From contig JAQTUF010000001.1 in assembly GCA_028710865.1 (NCBI GenBank), positions 100,409-164,408 of the forward strand: a stretch of DNA of 64,000 nucleotides, in the 5' to 3' direction. This DNA comes from Candidatus Shapirobacteria bacterium. Lineage in GTDB: Bacteria; Patescibacteria; Microgenomatia; UBA12405. This document shows, piece after piece, positions 27,734 to 36,366 of the stretch. Both the position numbers and the translations under genes were made by a program. A model generated the notes under the pieces. That model made no database searches and had not been told where the DNA came from. It saw only the letters and a list, made by a program, of their open reading frames with translations. Every line of letters begins with the position of its first letter. Position 1 is the stretch's first letter.

Positions 27734-27770
27734 ATTAAAAAGTATAAGCTATTTAAATATTAAAATCACT

Positions 27771-28286
27771 TTAAAGTGAATATGAAAAAACTTTTACAGG
27801 AATCCCTTTTCTCTTAGCTTTATCAATAGTATCTTGTGTTCCCCGACTTTCATTGACTTGAAAAGCTAATAATTCATCAGAAGCCTTAACAACTTCAGAG
27901 TTTCTTTGATAATAAGTTTCCCTATCAACAATGATATTACTAGAATTTTCTATTAGACTTTTTGGGTTTAATTTTTTAATAGTAGTAAGTTGTTTAATAA
28001 CATCATCAGCCTGTTTCTCGGTGACAATTCCTTCTTTGGCTCTTGTGTGATAATGATTTATAAAAAGTTTTAAAGTGACAGGAATAAAAATTTTTAATTG
28101 ATTTAATTTTCCTAATTTTAAAACCTCATCAGTGGCTTGATAATCAACATTTAGAGCTCCACCGGTAACAATACCGTTTCCGTCAGAAATAATTTTATCG
28201 ACCTCGGTTCTGACATCATTTTCAATTTTTGGACTAGTAAGACGCCAACTGCCACTAATACCAACCCATTTGGGAATTTCATTCAT
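27771..28286 (-). CDS. SLOG/DprA-like Rossmann-fold protein
   Basis: About 171 aa from the ATG at 28286 (an in-frame ATG at 28301 adds five residues). The N-terminus WVGISGSWRLTS plus NGIVTGGALNVDYQATDEVL is the pattern of SLOG/LOG-like Rossmann proteins, where a glycine-rich loop binds nucleotide. A middle helical segment and a C-terminal ESRGTQDTIDKAKRKGIPVK follow; the last resembles the DprA/SLOG 'ATxxAxxxGK' end. Such proteins may sense nucleotide ligands or act in DNA uptake; which applies here is unclear. It follows pnp by 23 bp on the same strand, and its reading frame is well conserved in composition. Confidence 0.65.
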   Translation of the reverse strand: MNEIPKWVGISGSWRLTSPKIENDVRTEVDKIISDGNGIVTGGALNVDYQATDEVLKLGKLNQLKIFIPVTLKLFINHYHTRAKEGIVTEKQADDVIKQLTTIKKLNPKSLIENSSNIIVDRETYYQRNSEVVKASDELLAFQVNESRGTQDTIDKAKRKGIPVKVFSYSL

Positions 28287-28309
28287 AAAATATGATATCA
28301 AAACTAGAA

Positions 28310-30502
28310 TTAACGACGCTTTTGAAACCGAGAATCAAATTTCTTAAACTGTGGACGATCATTATTAAACTGGGCTCGATTATCACTACCTTCAGGACGA
28401 GGAGCACCTGGGTGAGCAATTTTAAATTCTGGAGCAGAAAGTTTAATTTGATGATTATCATTAAAACCAGCAATTTTTACTTTTAATTTATCTCCGACTT
28501 TGATAATACTAGAAGGGTCAGACAAAAACCCACCTGTCATTTCAGAAACATGAAGAAGAGCTTCACGGCCTGGTAAAAATTCAATAAAGGCACCAAAATT
28601 TTCAACTCGAGTAACAACACCTTCATATTCTTCACCCAATTCAACATCTTTGATCATACACTCTATTTCATAGGCAGCATCTTCAATAGCTTTTTGATCT
28701 TGGGAAGAGATAGAAGCAGCCCCAAAATCATCAATGTCGATTTGAACATTGAACTTTTCCATTAAGGCTTTAATAGTTTTACCACCACTGCCAATAACTT
28801 CACCAATTTTATCTTCTGGAAGTTGAACTAATTTAATTTTAGGAGCAAACTGAGAAAGTTGCTCTCTAGGAGCAGCCAAAACTGATTCCATTTTGTCTAA
28901 AATTTGGAGTCTAGCTTTAGTTGAGGCCACAAATGTGTCACGAACCATATTTAAAGTGAGTCCTTCTCTTTTAATATCAAGCTGGATAGCAGTAATTCCA
29001 GCACGAGTACCAGTAATTTTGAAATCCATATCACCAAAGTGATCTTCAATACCAGCAATATCAGTTAATAAAACATATTTATCATCACTTTCGGCCATTA
29101 GACCGATAGAAATTCCAGCAACCTTATCTTTAATTGGAACGCCAGCATCCATGAGGGACATAGTAGAACCACAAGTTGAAGCCATAGAAGAAGAACCATT
29201 TTGAGATAAAACTTCTGAAGTTAAGACAATAGTATAAGGAAAATCCTCTTCTGAAGGAATAACTGGAATTAAGGCTTTTTCAGCAAGAGCACCATGACCA
29301 ATTTCACGTCGACCTGGTCGACCAGTACGGCCAACTTGACCAGTAGAAAATGGCATAGCAGAATAATAGTGAAGATATCTTTTGGTAATTTCACCATTAG
29401 AATCTTGTAAATATTGTCTTTCTGATAAAGGAGCAAGAGTAGTAACAGTGATGGCTTGGGTTAATCCCCTTTCAAAAAGAGCAGAACCATGAGTCATAGG
29501 TAAAACTCCAGCTTCGATATTTAAAGTCCTGATTTCATCCATCTTTCTTTTGTCATAACGATTACCTTTGAGAGTATTCTCGCGGACATAAATTTTGATA
29601 ATTTCATCAACAGCAGCAACTAAATGATTTGGAGAAATTTCTTCTGATTTGATTTTGTCTTGATAAATTTCCTTAATTTTTTCAACAATTATTTCTTGTC
29701 CAATCATGTGAGCCCCATCAATACCATCATCAAAAAATTTTTTGACATCAGATTTGATTTTGGATTCGACTTCTTTAATTAAATCTTGAGATGGGCCAGC
29801 TGATTCAAATTCGATTTTCTTTTTGCCACAATTTTTGGTAAATTCGACAATCTGGGTATTAACTTCATCTCCAGTAGCTTTGGCCAATTCAATGGCTTTT
29901 AACATAGTATCGTTGTCAACAACATTACCATCAGCTTCAATCATATTAATACCTTTTGGACCAGTACAAACTAAAAGATCAAAAGAAGAAGCTTGTAGTT
30001 CTTCAAAATCTGGATTGACAATTAAACCTTTATTATTAGAACCGATACGAACTGCAGAGACTGGACCACGGAAAGGAATATCAGAGATACTTAAGGCAGC
30101 AGCAGCAGCAGTAAAAGCAGTGATAACAACATCATGGCTTTTGTCATTACTTAAAACAGTAGTAATAATTTGAACTTCATTTTGAAAACCGGTCGGAAAA
30201 AGAGGACGAAGAGACCGATCGATAATACGACCAAAAAGGACAGCATTGTCTGAAGGACCACCGTCGCGTTTTATCCATTTACCACCTTTAATAATGCCAC
30301 CAGCATAAAGTTTATCGACAAATTCAACTTGAAGAGGAAAATAATCTTTGGATTCATCCAATTTTCCCATTAAAACGGTAGCTAAAACAACAGTATTACC
30401 ATATTGGGCAACAACTGAAGCATTAGTTTGAGGAGCGAGTTTACCAGTAGAAATACTGATGTGTTTGTCGGCAACCGCGATATCTTGGGTGTAATTTTTC
30501 AT
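28310..30502 (-). CDS. pnp: Polyribonucleotide nucleotidyltransferase (PNPase)
   Basis: 730 aa. PNPase degrades RNA 3'-5' by phosphorolysis, a core of bacterial mRNA turnover. Two RNase PH domains are present (QYGNTVVLATVLMGKLDESK; LFERGLTQAITVTTLAPLSE), with GQVGRTGRPGRREIGHGALA near the active site. A KH domain (GEVIGSGGKTIKALMEKF) and an S1 domain (YEGVVTRVENFGAFIEFLPG) follow, then a Pro/Arg/Asn-rich tail (RPEGSDNRAQFNNDRPQFK) that is basic and disordered. It follows rpsO by 27 bp on the same strand, the universal rpsO-pnp pair. Confidence 0.96.
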   Translation of the reverse strand: MKNYTQDIAVADKHISISTGKLAPQTNASVVAQYGNTVVLATVLMGKLDESKDYFPLQVEFVDKLYAGGIIKGGKWIKRDGGPSDNAVLFGRIIDRSLRPLFPTGFQNEVQIITTVLSNDKSHDVVITAFTAAAAALSISDIPFRGPVSAVRIGSNNKGLIVNPDFEELQASSFDLLVCTGPKGINMIEADGNVVDNDTMLKAIELAKATGDEVNTQIVEFTKNCGKKKIEFESAGPSQDLIKEVESKIKSDVKKFFDDGIDGAHMIGQEIIVEKIKEIYQDKIKSEEISPNHLVAAVDEIIKIYVRENTLKGNRYDKRKMDEIRTLNIEAGVLPMTHGSALFERGLTQAITVTTLAPLSERQYLQDSNGEITKRYLHYYSAMPFSTGQVGRTGRPGRREIGHGALAEKALIPVIPSEEDFPYTIVLTSEVLSQNGSSSMASTCGSTMSLMDAGVPIKDKVAGISIGLMAESDDKYVLLTDIAGIEDHFGDMDFKITGTRAGITAIQLDIKREGLTLNMVRDTFVASTKARLQILDKMESVLAAPREQLSQFAPKIKLVQLPEDKIGEVIGSGGKTIKALMEKFNVQIDIDDFGAASISSQDQKAIEDAAYEIECMIKDVELGEEYEGVVTRVENFGAFIEFLPGREALLHVSEMTGGFLSDPSSIIKVGDKLKVKIAGFNDNHQIKLSAPEFKIAHPGAPRPEGSDNRAQFNNDRPQFKKFDSRFQKRR

Positions 30503-30529
30503 AGGTTTTATAATATTATTATAGACTAC

Positions 30530-30799
30530 TTATTTCTTCAAACCGAGAGACTTGATGATGTTAGTATATCTTTCTGGATTGTGAATGGACAAATAACGAA
30601 GCAAACGACGTCTTTTAGAAATTTTAGATAAAATTCCGCGCTTGGCGGGAGAATCGTGTTTGTTTTCAGTTAAATGACCTTGGAGTTTTTCAACTTCTTT
30701 AGTTAAAATTGCAATTTGAATTTCTGGAGAACCAGTATCACCCTTAGCTTGGGAAAACTTTTCAATAATAACGCTTTTTTCTTCTTTGGTTAATGCCAT
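30530..30799 (-). CDS. rpsO: 30S ribosomal protein S15
   Basis: 89 aa, the normal size. S15 binds the 16S rRNA central domain and bridges to the large subunit. The pattern FSQAKGDTGSPEIQIAILT is canonical, and HKHDSPAKRGILSKISKRRR-like residues are intact (read as NKHDSPAKRG). The leader (30800-30876) is long for this genome and may hold an S15 autoregulatory structure. It is the first gene of rpsO-pnp. Confidence 0.97.
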   Translation of the reverse strand: MALTKEEKSVIIEKFSQAKGDTGSPEIQIAILTKEVEKLQGHLTENKHDSPAKRGILSKISKRRRLLRYLSIHNPERYTNIIKSLGLKK

Positions 30800-30876
30800 A
30801 GAATTTTGGGCTATTTATCGGTTAAAAAATAATAAGGTTTTAGAATGGCTACTAAAACACCGACTTAATAGTTACA
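30800..30876 (-). promoter_or_regulatory. Structured leader of rpsO, candidate S15-binding autoregulator
   Basis: A 77-nt leader on the minus strand starts near 30876. GTTTTAG/CTAAAAC forms a 7-bp hairpin with an 8-nt loop, and an outer CGGT/ACCG pairing can enclose it. S15 often represses its own mRNA through leader structures that differ among phyla, so the function is plausible but only inferred. Confidence 0.45.
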
Positions 30877-30882
30877 GGAGTG

Positions 30883-30910
30883 ATTATAACACAACAAATA
30901 ATATTAGTAA
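30883..30910 (-). promoter_or_regulatory. Promoter of rpsO-pnp
   Basis: TTACTA (30905-30910), a 16-nt spacer and TATAAT (30883-30888) on the minus strand, predicting a start near 30876. Confidence 0.55.
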
Positions 30911-30916
30911 TAAAAA

Positions 30917-31996
30917 TTAAGAATTATGCAGTAAATCCAGCAATTTATTATTAATATACAAATGATATTTCCCAACTTTTTTATCACTCATTATATTTAT
31001 TTTTTTAAGTGCATCTAAATATCTAGTGGCTGTGGTGTAATGACATTTTAAAAACCCAGCAAGTTTTACAGGTGAAATTACTGGGAAAGAAAATATGGCT
31101 TCAATTAAATCAGCTGAGTATATACCTCTATTATTATTTTTGATTTCATCTTTTGTCTGCCAAAAAAGAGACATAATTTTTACTATTAAATCTTTAGTGT
31201 CAGAGGCCTGAATAGTAAACCCTTTCAACATAAATTTAATATAATCTACCCATTTTCCTTCAGTTGTGACTTCTAGAAGATGACGATAATATTCAGATTT
31301 ATTATTATTTATATATTTACTTATATATAAAACTGGTAAGTTTAAAATATCAAGTTTTACTAATTGTAAAACCATTAAAATTCGACCAGTTCGTCCATTA
31401 CCATCACTAAATGGATGAATAGCTTCAAATTGATAATGTCCAATAATACATGCTATAAGTGGATCCATATCTTGTGGATTACTATTTAAAAAATTTTCTA
31501 AAGATTGCATACATTCCGATATTTTAATTTGTGTTGGTGGAATATAAATTATTTCTTCTGTTTCTTTATTTTCAAGAGCATTTTGTTGATGTCTATAACC
31601 GCTGTCTCTATTTGGTAATAAAATATCTTGTACCCCTAAAATTAATCTGGTTGATAAATTTAGATCTTTTAGATTATTAAATCCCCATAATACTGCATCT
31701 CTATATCTTAAAACTTCTTTATCTGGGGCTCGTCTTTCTTCTTCATTATAAATTTGGTTTTCTAATGCTTGAATCATTGTAGTATGAATATTTTCCACTT
31801 GAGAACTGGCTATAGATTCTTTAATGATTGCCGGTGAAAGAAGTAGAGTTGGATTTGGTAGTGAAAAACTATATCCTTTTAGTTCCGCTAGTTGTGTTCT
31901 GGCTTTTACCACTAGATCTAAAATATCTGGATCTCTAAAATTTATATTTGGTGGTAATTTTGGTAAATTATTATATGGCTCTTTTGGATTAAACAT
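30917..31996 (-). CDS. Fic-domain protein (class II, AMPylase-like) with C-terminal winged helix
   Basis: 359 aa. The catalytic Fic motif HPFSDGNGRTGR is complete, so nucleotide transfer (usually AMP to a hydroxyl side chain) is expected. The N-terminus has IKESIASSQVENIHTT, containing the S/TxxxEN inhibitory helix motif that makes this class II (self-inhibited). The flap that positions the target (YIPPTQ) is present. The C-terminal 70 residues look like a winged helix (VKLAGFLKCHYTTATRYLDAL), so DNA binding or autoregulation is possible. It stands alone between rpsO and the DHH-like gene, with inverted and direct repeats just upstream of its promoter (32033-32082). AT-rich codon use matches its neighbours. 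No antitoxin gene is next to it. Confidence 0.9.
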   Translation of the reverse strand: MFNPKEPYNNLPKLPPNINFRDPDILDLVVKARTQLAELKGYSFSLPNPTLLLSPAIIKESIASSQVENIHTTMIQALENQIYNEEERRAPDKEVLRYRDAVLWGFNNLKDLNLSTRLILGVQDILLPNRDSGYRHQQNALENKETEEIIYIPPTQIKISECMQSLENFLNSNPQDMDPLIACIIGHYQFEAIHPFSDGNGRTGRILMVLQLVKLDILNLPVLYISKYINNNKSEYYRHLLEVTTEGKWVDYIKFMLKGFTIQASDTKDLIVKIMSLFWQTKDEIKNNNRGIYSADLIEAIFSFPVISPVKLAGFLKCHYTTATRYLDALKKINIMSDKKVGKYHLYINNKLLDLLHNS

Positions 31997-32004
31997 ATAG
32001 GTTC

Positions 32005-32033
32005 AGTATATAACATATTCTTATTTTTTGCAA
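32005..32033 (-). promoter_or_regulatory. Promoter of fic gene (leaderless type)
   Basis: TTGCAA (32028-32033), a 17-nt spacer and TATACT (32005-32010) on the minus strand; 8 nt from the -10 to the ATG at 31996. Confidence 0.65.
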
Positions 32034-32082
32034 TATATCAACATTAATATATCATAAAAAATGATATGCCATATGACATATG
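32033..32082. repeat. Operator-like repeat cluster upstream of fic
   Basis: Two ATATATCA direct repeats (32033-32040, 32047-32054), a perfect ATATCAT/ATGATAT inverted repeat (32049-32067, 5-nt loop) and two CATATG palindromes (32070-32075, 32077-32082) directly abut the -35 box. This looks like a binding site for a regulator, perhaps the Fic protein's own winged helix. Confidence 0.5.
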
Positions 32083-32118
32083 TGTGGTTTTGGAGAATAA
32101 AACACTTGATGAACTTAG

Positions 32119-32934
32119 TTAGGCGGTGGGGAGAGAATCAGTTGGATTTACAGGATTCATTTGTGGATTAGTTGAAGTTTGACTAGGAACTTGATTACCA
32201 GAACCGTTTAAATTGGGATTAGTTGAAGAAGTTACTTCGACTGGTTGAGTGGCTTTAAGACAGATAGCTCCAGCTTCAAAAGTTTCTGGAGAAACGTTGA
32301 TAGAAAATGATTGAGTAGCAACACGTAAACCAATTAAAAGATTTTTGGCTGATTCAATATCAAGTTTTAATCCTAAAGATGGTAATAGGAAGGTGAATAT
32401 CTCACAGAAAGGAGCATCTTGATCGACGACACTGGCTTTAGCCCAAGATTTAGGACTGTTAGTAGGTGAAATGTAAATCCAATTTCCATTATTAACTATA
32501 ATAGAATTCTGACCTAGTTGAGTTTCATCTCCAAGAATAAAGTTAATATCAGCAACAGAGGATTGATTATTGATAATAATCTGATTTTGCTCTACTTTAG
32601 GGGCATTAGCTTTTGTTTGGACAACTAAATTCAAGCGACCATCATCGTTGTTATAAGAAACTTTTTCAACTTGTTCTGGAGGATAATTGAGCGAAATAAC
32701 TAAATCATTTTGATTATAATTATCAGTTAAAAACTCTAATCCACTAAGTTTAGAATAATTAGCATCTGGTTTTGCAGGACAATAAGCAGTAGCTTCAATA
32801 TTAGACTTTTTAAGAGTTAAAACTAAAGCTAAACCAGCAGCAATACTATCAATGCTTAAGTGAGGTATAACGACCGTAGCAGTTTTAGCATTGGAAAATA
32901 AATTTTTTATATTCTGAACCTGATAGTTTTTCAT
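32119..32934 (-). CDS. Degenerate DHH-phosphoesterase-like protein
   Basis: 271 aa. The N-terminus (VVIPHLSIDSIAAGLALVLTLK) follows the DHH/NrnA pattern HxxPDxDaigsalaL, but the acidic metal ligands are mostly replaced: HLSIDSIAAG keeps the H and only one D. The middle contains LVISLNYPPEQVEKVSYN, similar to the second DHH strand. The end is a Pro/Ser/Asn-rich disordered tail (SSTNPNLNGSGNQVPSQTS). Catalytic activity as a nanoRNase is therefore doubtful. In many bacteria an NrnA/DHH gene lies near infB and rbfA, and the position here directly downstream of infB agrees with descent from that family. Stop codon and start are clean. Confidence 0.65.
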   Translation of the reverse strand: MKNYQVQNIKNLFSNAKTATVVIPHLSIDSIAAGLALVLTLKKSNIEATAYCPAKPDANYSKLSGLEFLTDNYNQNDLVISLNYPPEQVEKVSYNNDDGRLNLVVQTKANAPKVEQNQIIINNQSSVADINFILGDETQLGQNSIIVNNGNWIYISPTNSPKSWAKASVVDQDAPFCEIFTFLLPSLGLKLDIESAKNLLIGLRVATQSFSINVSPETFEAGAICLKATQPVEVTSSTNPNLNGSGNQVPSQTSTNPQMNPVNPTDSLPTA

Positions 32935-32955
32935 ATAAAAAACAAGACTAGTTAT

Positions 32956-34371
32956 TTAGTTCTTGTTATAGGCTATTATAACATCATTTAGCTTAAAATC
33001 AACATAGGGTTTAAAAGTCATACCACAATCGTTACCAATCTTAATTTTTTCAATTGTATCTTTGCCTTGTCTAATCCCTTCAACTTTTGTATCTTTAATA
33101 ATTTTATTATCGCGCTTAAGATGAATTAAATCATTTTTACTAATTTCACCTTTGGTACATTGAATACCTGCAATACGAACTTTATCTATTTTAAATTCGG
33201 CTTTAATGATACCTTCACCTAAAATATTTTCATCAATGGTCGGCTCTAATAGTTTTAAAACCTGTGATTGGATATTTTCGATAATTTCATAAATAATACG
33301 AGATTGAAAAAATTTGACTTTGTTATTTTCAGCTAGTTTTAAAATTTGTGGCGGAGTTTTAACATTAAAGGCAAAAATTTGAGCTTTAGTGGTATCAGCC
33401 ATAAAAACATCACCATCGGTAACAGCCCCAATGCCATCGGATAAAATAATTACATCATCAGTAAAACTATTTTTGATAGCCTCAAGAGTACCTTGAACAT
33501 CAGCTTTAAGAATTATTTTTAATTTAGGATGATCTTCATCGTCAATAATTTGAGTTTTATCTAAAACAGTTATATTTTGATTGACTTTGCCTTTTTGGAA
33601 AGTAACTAAACTCCCAACTGAAGGAACCTGTTCAAAGCCCAAAACTTCAACTGGGGTACTAGGTCCAGCAGATTTGATATTTTGATTATTAAAATCAGTC
33701 ATAGCTTTGGTTTTACATAAAATATCATCAGCATAAACTTGATCCCCAATTTTTAAAGTACCTTTTTTAACAATCAAAGAAGCAATTGGTCCGCGATTTT
33801 TATCAAGACGAGATTCAATAATGAAAGCTTCAAGAGGAGCAGATATTTCGGCTTTTAATTCCATAACTTCAGCATTAAGTAAAATAACTTCTAGAAGTTT
33901 ATCAATTCCCTCTCCAGTTTTGGCAGAGACTGGGATAACAGCGGTTTGACCACCATATTCTTCTGGGGTAAACCCAGCTTCAACTAATTGACCTTTAACT
34001 TTATCTGGTGAAGCACCTTCTAAATCCATCTTATTTAAAGCAACTATAAAAGGAAGATTGGCTTTTTTAATAAGTTCCAAACATTCTTTGGTTTGGGGCA
34101 TAATACCTTCAGTAGCAGCAATCACTAAAACTACAATATCGGTAATTTCAGTTCCACGAGAACGCATATGACAAAAGGCAGCGTGACCAGGAGTATCAAT
34201 AAAAGTAATATTTTTAGCTTGATAGGCACCAATATGTTGAGTAATACCACCAGCTTCTCGACTAAATACATTAGTAGATCTAATTTTATCTAAAATACTG
34301 GTTTTACCATGATCAATATGACCCATAAAGGCGACAATAGGAAATCTGGGTTGAAAATCTTTATTAGTCAT
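32956..34371 (-). CDS. infB: Translation initiation factor IF-2, minimal form
   Basis: 471 aa from the ATG at 34371; an in-frame TTG at 34386 right after the nusA stop adds five residues. IF2 delivers initiator tRNA and promotes subunit joining. All GTPase motifs are present: G1 GHIDHGKTS at 17-25, the Thr switch region GGITQHIGAY, DTPGH, NKMD and VSAK. Domains II, III and C2 follow; C2 holds the fMet-tRNA. The long N-terminal region found in most IF2 (200-400 aa) is gone, so the protein begins almost at the G domain. Lies 15 bp downstream of nusA, as in the usual nusA-infB operon. Confidence 0.95.
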   Translation of the reverse strand: MTNKDFQPRFPIVAFMGHIDHGKTSILDKIRSTNVFSREAGGITQHIGAYQAKNITFIDTPGHAAFCHMRSRGTEITDIVVLVIAATEGIMPQTKECLELIKKANLPFIVALNKMDLEGASPDKVKGQLVEAGFTPEEYGGQTAVIPVSAKTGEGIDKLLEVILLNAEVMELKAEISAPLEAFIIESRLDKNRGPIASLIVKKGTLKIGDQVYADDILCKTKAMTDFNNQNIKSAGPSTPVEVLGFEQVPSVGSLVTFQKGKVNQNITVLDKTQIIDDEDHPKLKIILKADVQGTLEAIKNSFTDDVIILSDGIGAVTDGDVFMADTTKAQIFAFNVKTPPQILKLAENNKVKFFQSRIIYEIIENIQSQVLKLLEPTIDENILGEGIIKAEFKIDKVRIAGIQCTKGEISKNDLIHLKRDNKIIKDTKVEGIRQGKDTIEKIKIGNDCGMTFKPYVDFKLNDVIIAYNKN

Positions 34372-34386
34372 ATTTTTAAAAAACAA

Positions 34387-35379
34387 TTATTTTTGGGCTG
34401 AATCAGAGGTTATTTTTATTTCAAAACCAACGAGCTGACCAGCTAAACGGACATTTTCACCACCTCCACCAATAGCCAAAGCTAATTGATCTTCAGGAAC
34501 TGAAATAGTAGCCAAATTTCCATTAATAGAAATAATTTTAATATTTTGGGCTGGAGAAAGGGATTGAATAATAAATTGATTAATATCTTTAGAAAAAGGA
34601 ATAACATCAACTTTTTCTTCTCGAGGAAGTTCATTTAAAATTGATTGAATACGAGAACCTTTTTGACCAATACACGAACCAACTGGATCAATACCAGGTT
34701 GATTAGATGATACTGCTATTTTAGTTCTTTCACCGCTAGCCCTGGCAATTTTTTCGATAACTACACTACCATTACCAACCTCAGGAACTTCTCTAACAAA
34801 AAGTTGTCTAATAAATTCTGGATCACGACGAGAAAGTAATATTTCACTTCTATCGAGTTCATTCTTGAAGATTTCTTTAAGTAAAAACCATCTTTTACTA
34901 CCAAGAGGAATTACTTCATTTTTGATTTGTTCTTCTTTTGGGCAAATACCTTCTGTTTTACCAATACCAATAACCATTTTATAAGGATCATTACGAATAA
35001 CGATACCAGAAATAAGAGTCCCCATTTTTTTCTCAAATTCACCAATGACAGTTTCTTTCTCAACTTCGTGGATCCTTTGATCAATAACTTGTTTAGCAGT
35101 TTGAGCGGCAATTCGACCAAAACCAGGGGGAGTAACATCGGTTTGTTTACCATCTTCAATTTTAAAAACTTTGAAAGAACCGCTTTCTGAAGACAGTTCA
35201 ACTGTAAATTGGTCTTCTTCTGGGATGTTTATGCCATGTTCCTTCTGATCTCTTTTGTAAGCAGAAATAAGTCCAAGTTCAATTGAATCTAATATTGATT
35301 GGACATCAATATTTCTTTCACCGGCTATCTGAGCGACAGCGGCAGCAAATTCTGTCTTTGGTAGTTTTTTTAAATCCAT
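34387..35379 (-). CDS. nusA: Transcription termination/antitermination factor NusA
   Basis: 330 aa. NusA binds RNA polymerase and nascent RNA, modulating pausing and termination. The N-terminal polymerase-binding domain opens AAAVAQIAGERNIDVQSILD. An S1 domain (GTLISGIVIRNDPYKMVIGI) and two KH domains follow (GQKGSRIQSILNELPREEK; LAIGGGGENVRLAGQLVGF). It ends after KH2, so the acidic C-terminal repeats of enterobacterial NusA are missing, as in most bacteria outside Proteobacteria. The spacer to dnaJ holds a terminator and two possible promoters (35387-35392 and 35451-35480). Confidence 0.96.
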   Translation of the reverse strand: MDLKKLPKTEFAAAVAQIAGERNIDVQSILDSIELGLISAYKRDQKEHGINIPEEDQFTVELSSESGSFKVFKIEDGKQTDVTPPGFGRIAAQTAKQVIDQRIHEVEKETVIGEFEKKMGTLISGIVIRNDPYKMVIGIGKTEGICPKEEQIKNEVIPLGSKRWFLLKEIFKNELDRSEILLSRRDPEFIRQLFVREVPEVGNGSVVIEKIARASGERTKIAVSSNQPGIDPVGSCIGQKGSRIQSILNELPREEKVDVIPFSKDINQFIIQSLSPAQNIKIISINGNLATISVPEDQLALAIGGGGENVRLAGQLVGFEIKITSDSAQK

Positions 35380-35386
35380 ATTTTAA

Positions 35387-35392
35387 ATTATA
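35387..35392 (-). promoter_or_regulatory. Proximal -10 box of nusA
   Basis: TATAAT on the minus strand, 7 nt before the nusA ATG. It sits just after the terminator hairpin, so it could give a leaderless nusA mRNA that escapes that terminator. The -35 is poor. Confidence 0.4.
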
Positions 35393-35401
35393 AATATAAA
35401 A

Positions 35402-35424
35402 AATGGGGTTTCTCCAACCCCATT
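35402..35424 (-). terminator. Rho-independent terminator after dnaJ
   Basis: On the minus strand a 9-bp stem AATGGGGTT/AACCCCATT with a 5-nt loop is followed by a run of T (TTTTTTATATTT pattern). It would end the hrcA-grpE-dnaK-dnaJ transcript. An AACCCC at 35445-35450 just upstream could pair with the left arm and compete, an attenuator-like arrangement. Confidence 0.85.
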
Positions 35425-35450
35425 TCAAATATCATTTATAAACTGGGGTT

Positions 35451-35480
35451 ATTATACTACAAACCAAGCTCTTTTATCAA
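35451..35480 (-). promoter_or_regulatory. Distal promoter upstream of nusA (inside dnaJ 3' end)
   Basis: TTGATA (35475-35480), an 18-nt spacer and TATAAT (35451-35456) on the minus strand. Its transcript would begin near 35444 and run into the terminator hairpin before nusA. Confidence 0.5.
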
Positions 35481-36311
35481 TTCTTTTTGACGGTTGGTAA
35501 GATGAGTCGGGATTTCTATAATAAGACGAATATATAAGTCTCCCCAACCGTAACCATTAATATCTTTAATTCCCTTCCCTTTAAGACGAATTAATGTGTT
35601 TGGTTGAGTACCAGATTTTACTCTAACTTTTAAACTATTTTGTAGTGTTGGAACTTCAATAGTGTCACCAAAAACAGCTTGACTAAAACTAATATTGACA
35701 CTAACAAAAACATCATTACCTTCTCTTTTAAAAACTTTATCTGGTAAAACGTCTATATAAAGAATAAAATCATTAAATTTGATTCGCTGACCATCATCGA
35801 CACCAGAGGGGATTTTGATTTTCTTTTTTTTACCATCAATGGAGACTTCTTTCTCAGTACCATTGGCGGCTTCCAAAAAAGTAATAGAAATCTTATAAGT
35901 AACTAATTGTTTGTGATTTTGTTGACGAAAAGCGCCACCACCAAAAAATTGTTCAAAAATATCAAAAGGATTGCTAAAACCACCAAAATCAAAATCAGCC
36001 CCTCCGACATTTCCGCCAGACTGAGTATAAGTAAAATTAAAAGGACCATTTTGTTGAGTATAAGTGTGACCACTGGCTGGGCCAGAACTAGGGTCAAAAG
36101 CAGCGTGACCATATTGGTCATAAGCAGCCTTTTTTTGATCATTACTTAAAACCTCATAAGCTTCATTAATCTCCTTAAATTTTTCTTCAGCATCGGGAGA
36201 CTTGTTGCGATCTGGGTGAAATTTAAGGGCTGATTTGCGATAAGCGCTTTTGATTTCGTCTTTGGAGGCATTTTTAGCGACACCTAAAACTTCATAAAAA
36301 TCTGGTTTCAT
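35457..36311 (-). CDS. dnaJ: DnaJ-type co-chaperone without zinc finger (CbpA-like)
   Basis: 284 aa. It stimulates DnaK ATPase and delivers clients. The J domain is complete with HPD at 32-34 in [14 protein letters not shown] Gly/Phe-rich linker follows ([20 protein letters not shown]). The zinc-finger domain of type A DnaJ is absent; two substrate-binding beta domains follow directly ([35 protein letters not shown]). This makes it type B (CbpA-like) by domain content, yet its operon position as the last gene of hrcA-grpE-dnaK-dnaJ is that of canonical DnaJ. The spacer from dnaK holds a 10-bp hairpin, followed by a -10 box. Confidence 0.93.
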   Translation of the reverse strand: MKPDFYEVLGVAKNASKDEIKSAYRKSALKFHPDRNKSPDAEEKFKEINEAYEVLSNDQKKAAYDQYGHAAFDPSSGPASGHTYTQQNGPFNFTYTQSGGNVGGADFDFGGFSNPFDIFEQFFGGGAFRQQNHKQLVTYKISITFLEAANGTEKEVSIDGKKKKIKIPSGVDDGQRIKFNDFILYIDVLPDKVFKREGNDVFVSVNISFSQAVFGDTIEVPTLQNSLKVRVKSGTQPNTLIRLKGKGIKDINGYGWGDLYIRLIIEIPTHLTNRQKELIKELGL

Positions 36312-36320
36312 TTGATTCTA

Positions 36321-36326
36321 ATTATA
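36321..36326 (-). promoter_or_regulatory. -10 box before dnaJ
   Basis: TATAAT on the minus strand, 9 nt before the dnaJ ATG. No matching -35 was found, so an internal promoter is only possible. Confidence 0.3.
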
Positions 36327-36331
36327 CACAC

Positions 36332-36356
36332 AATACCCCGCAAAATGCGGGGTATT
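36332..36356 (-). terminator. Intercistronic hairpin between dnaK and dnaJ
   Basis: Perfect 10-bp stem AATACCCCGC/GCGGGGTATT with a 5-nt loop. No T-run follows on the minus strand, so it is more likely a partial terminator or a 3'-end stabiliser that lowers dnaJ relative to dnaK. Confidence 0.6.
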
Positions 36357-36366
36357 AAAAATTAAT

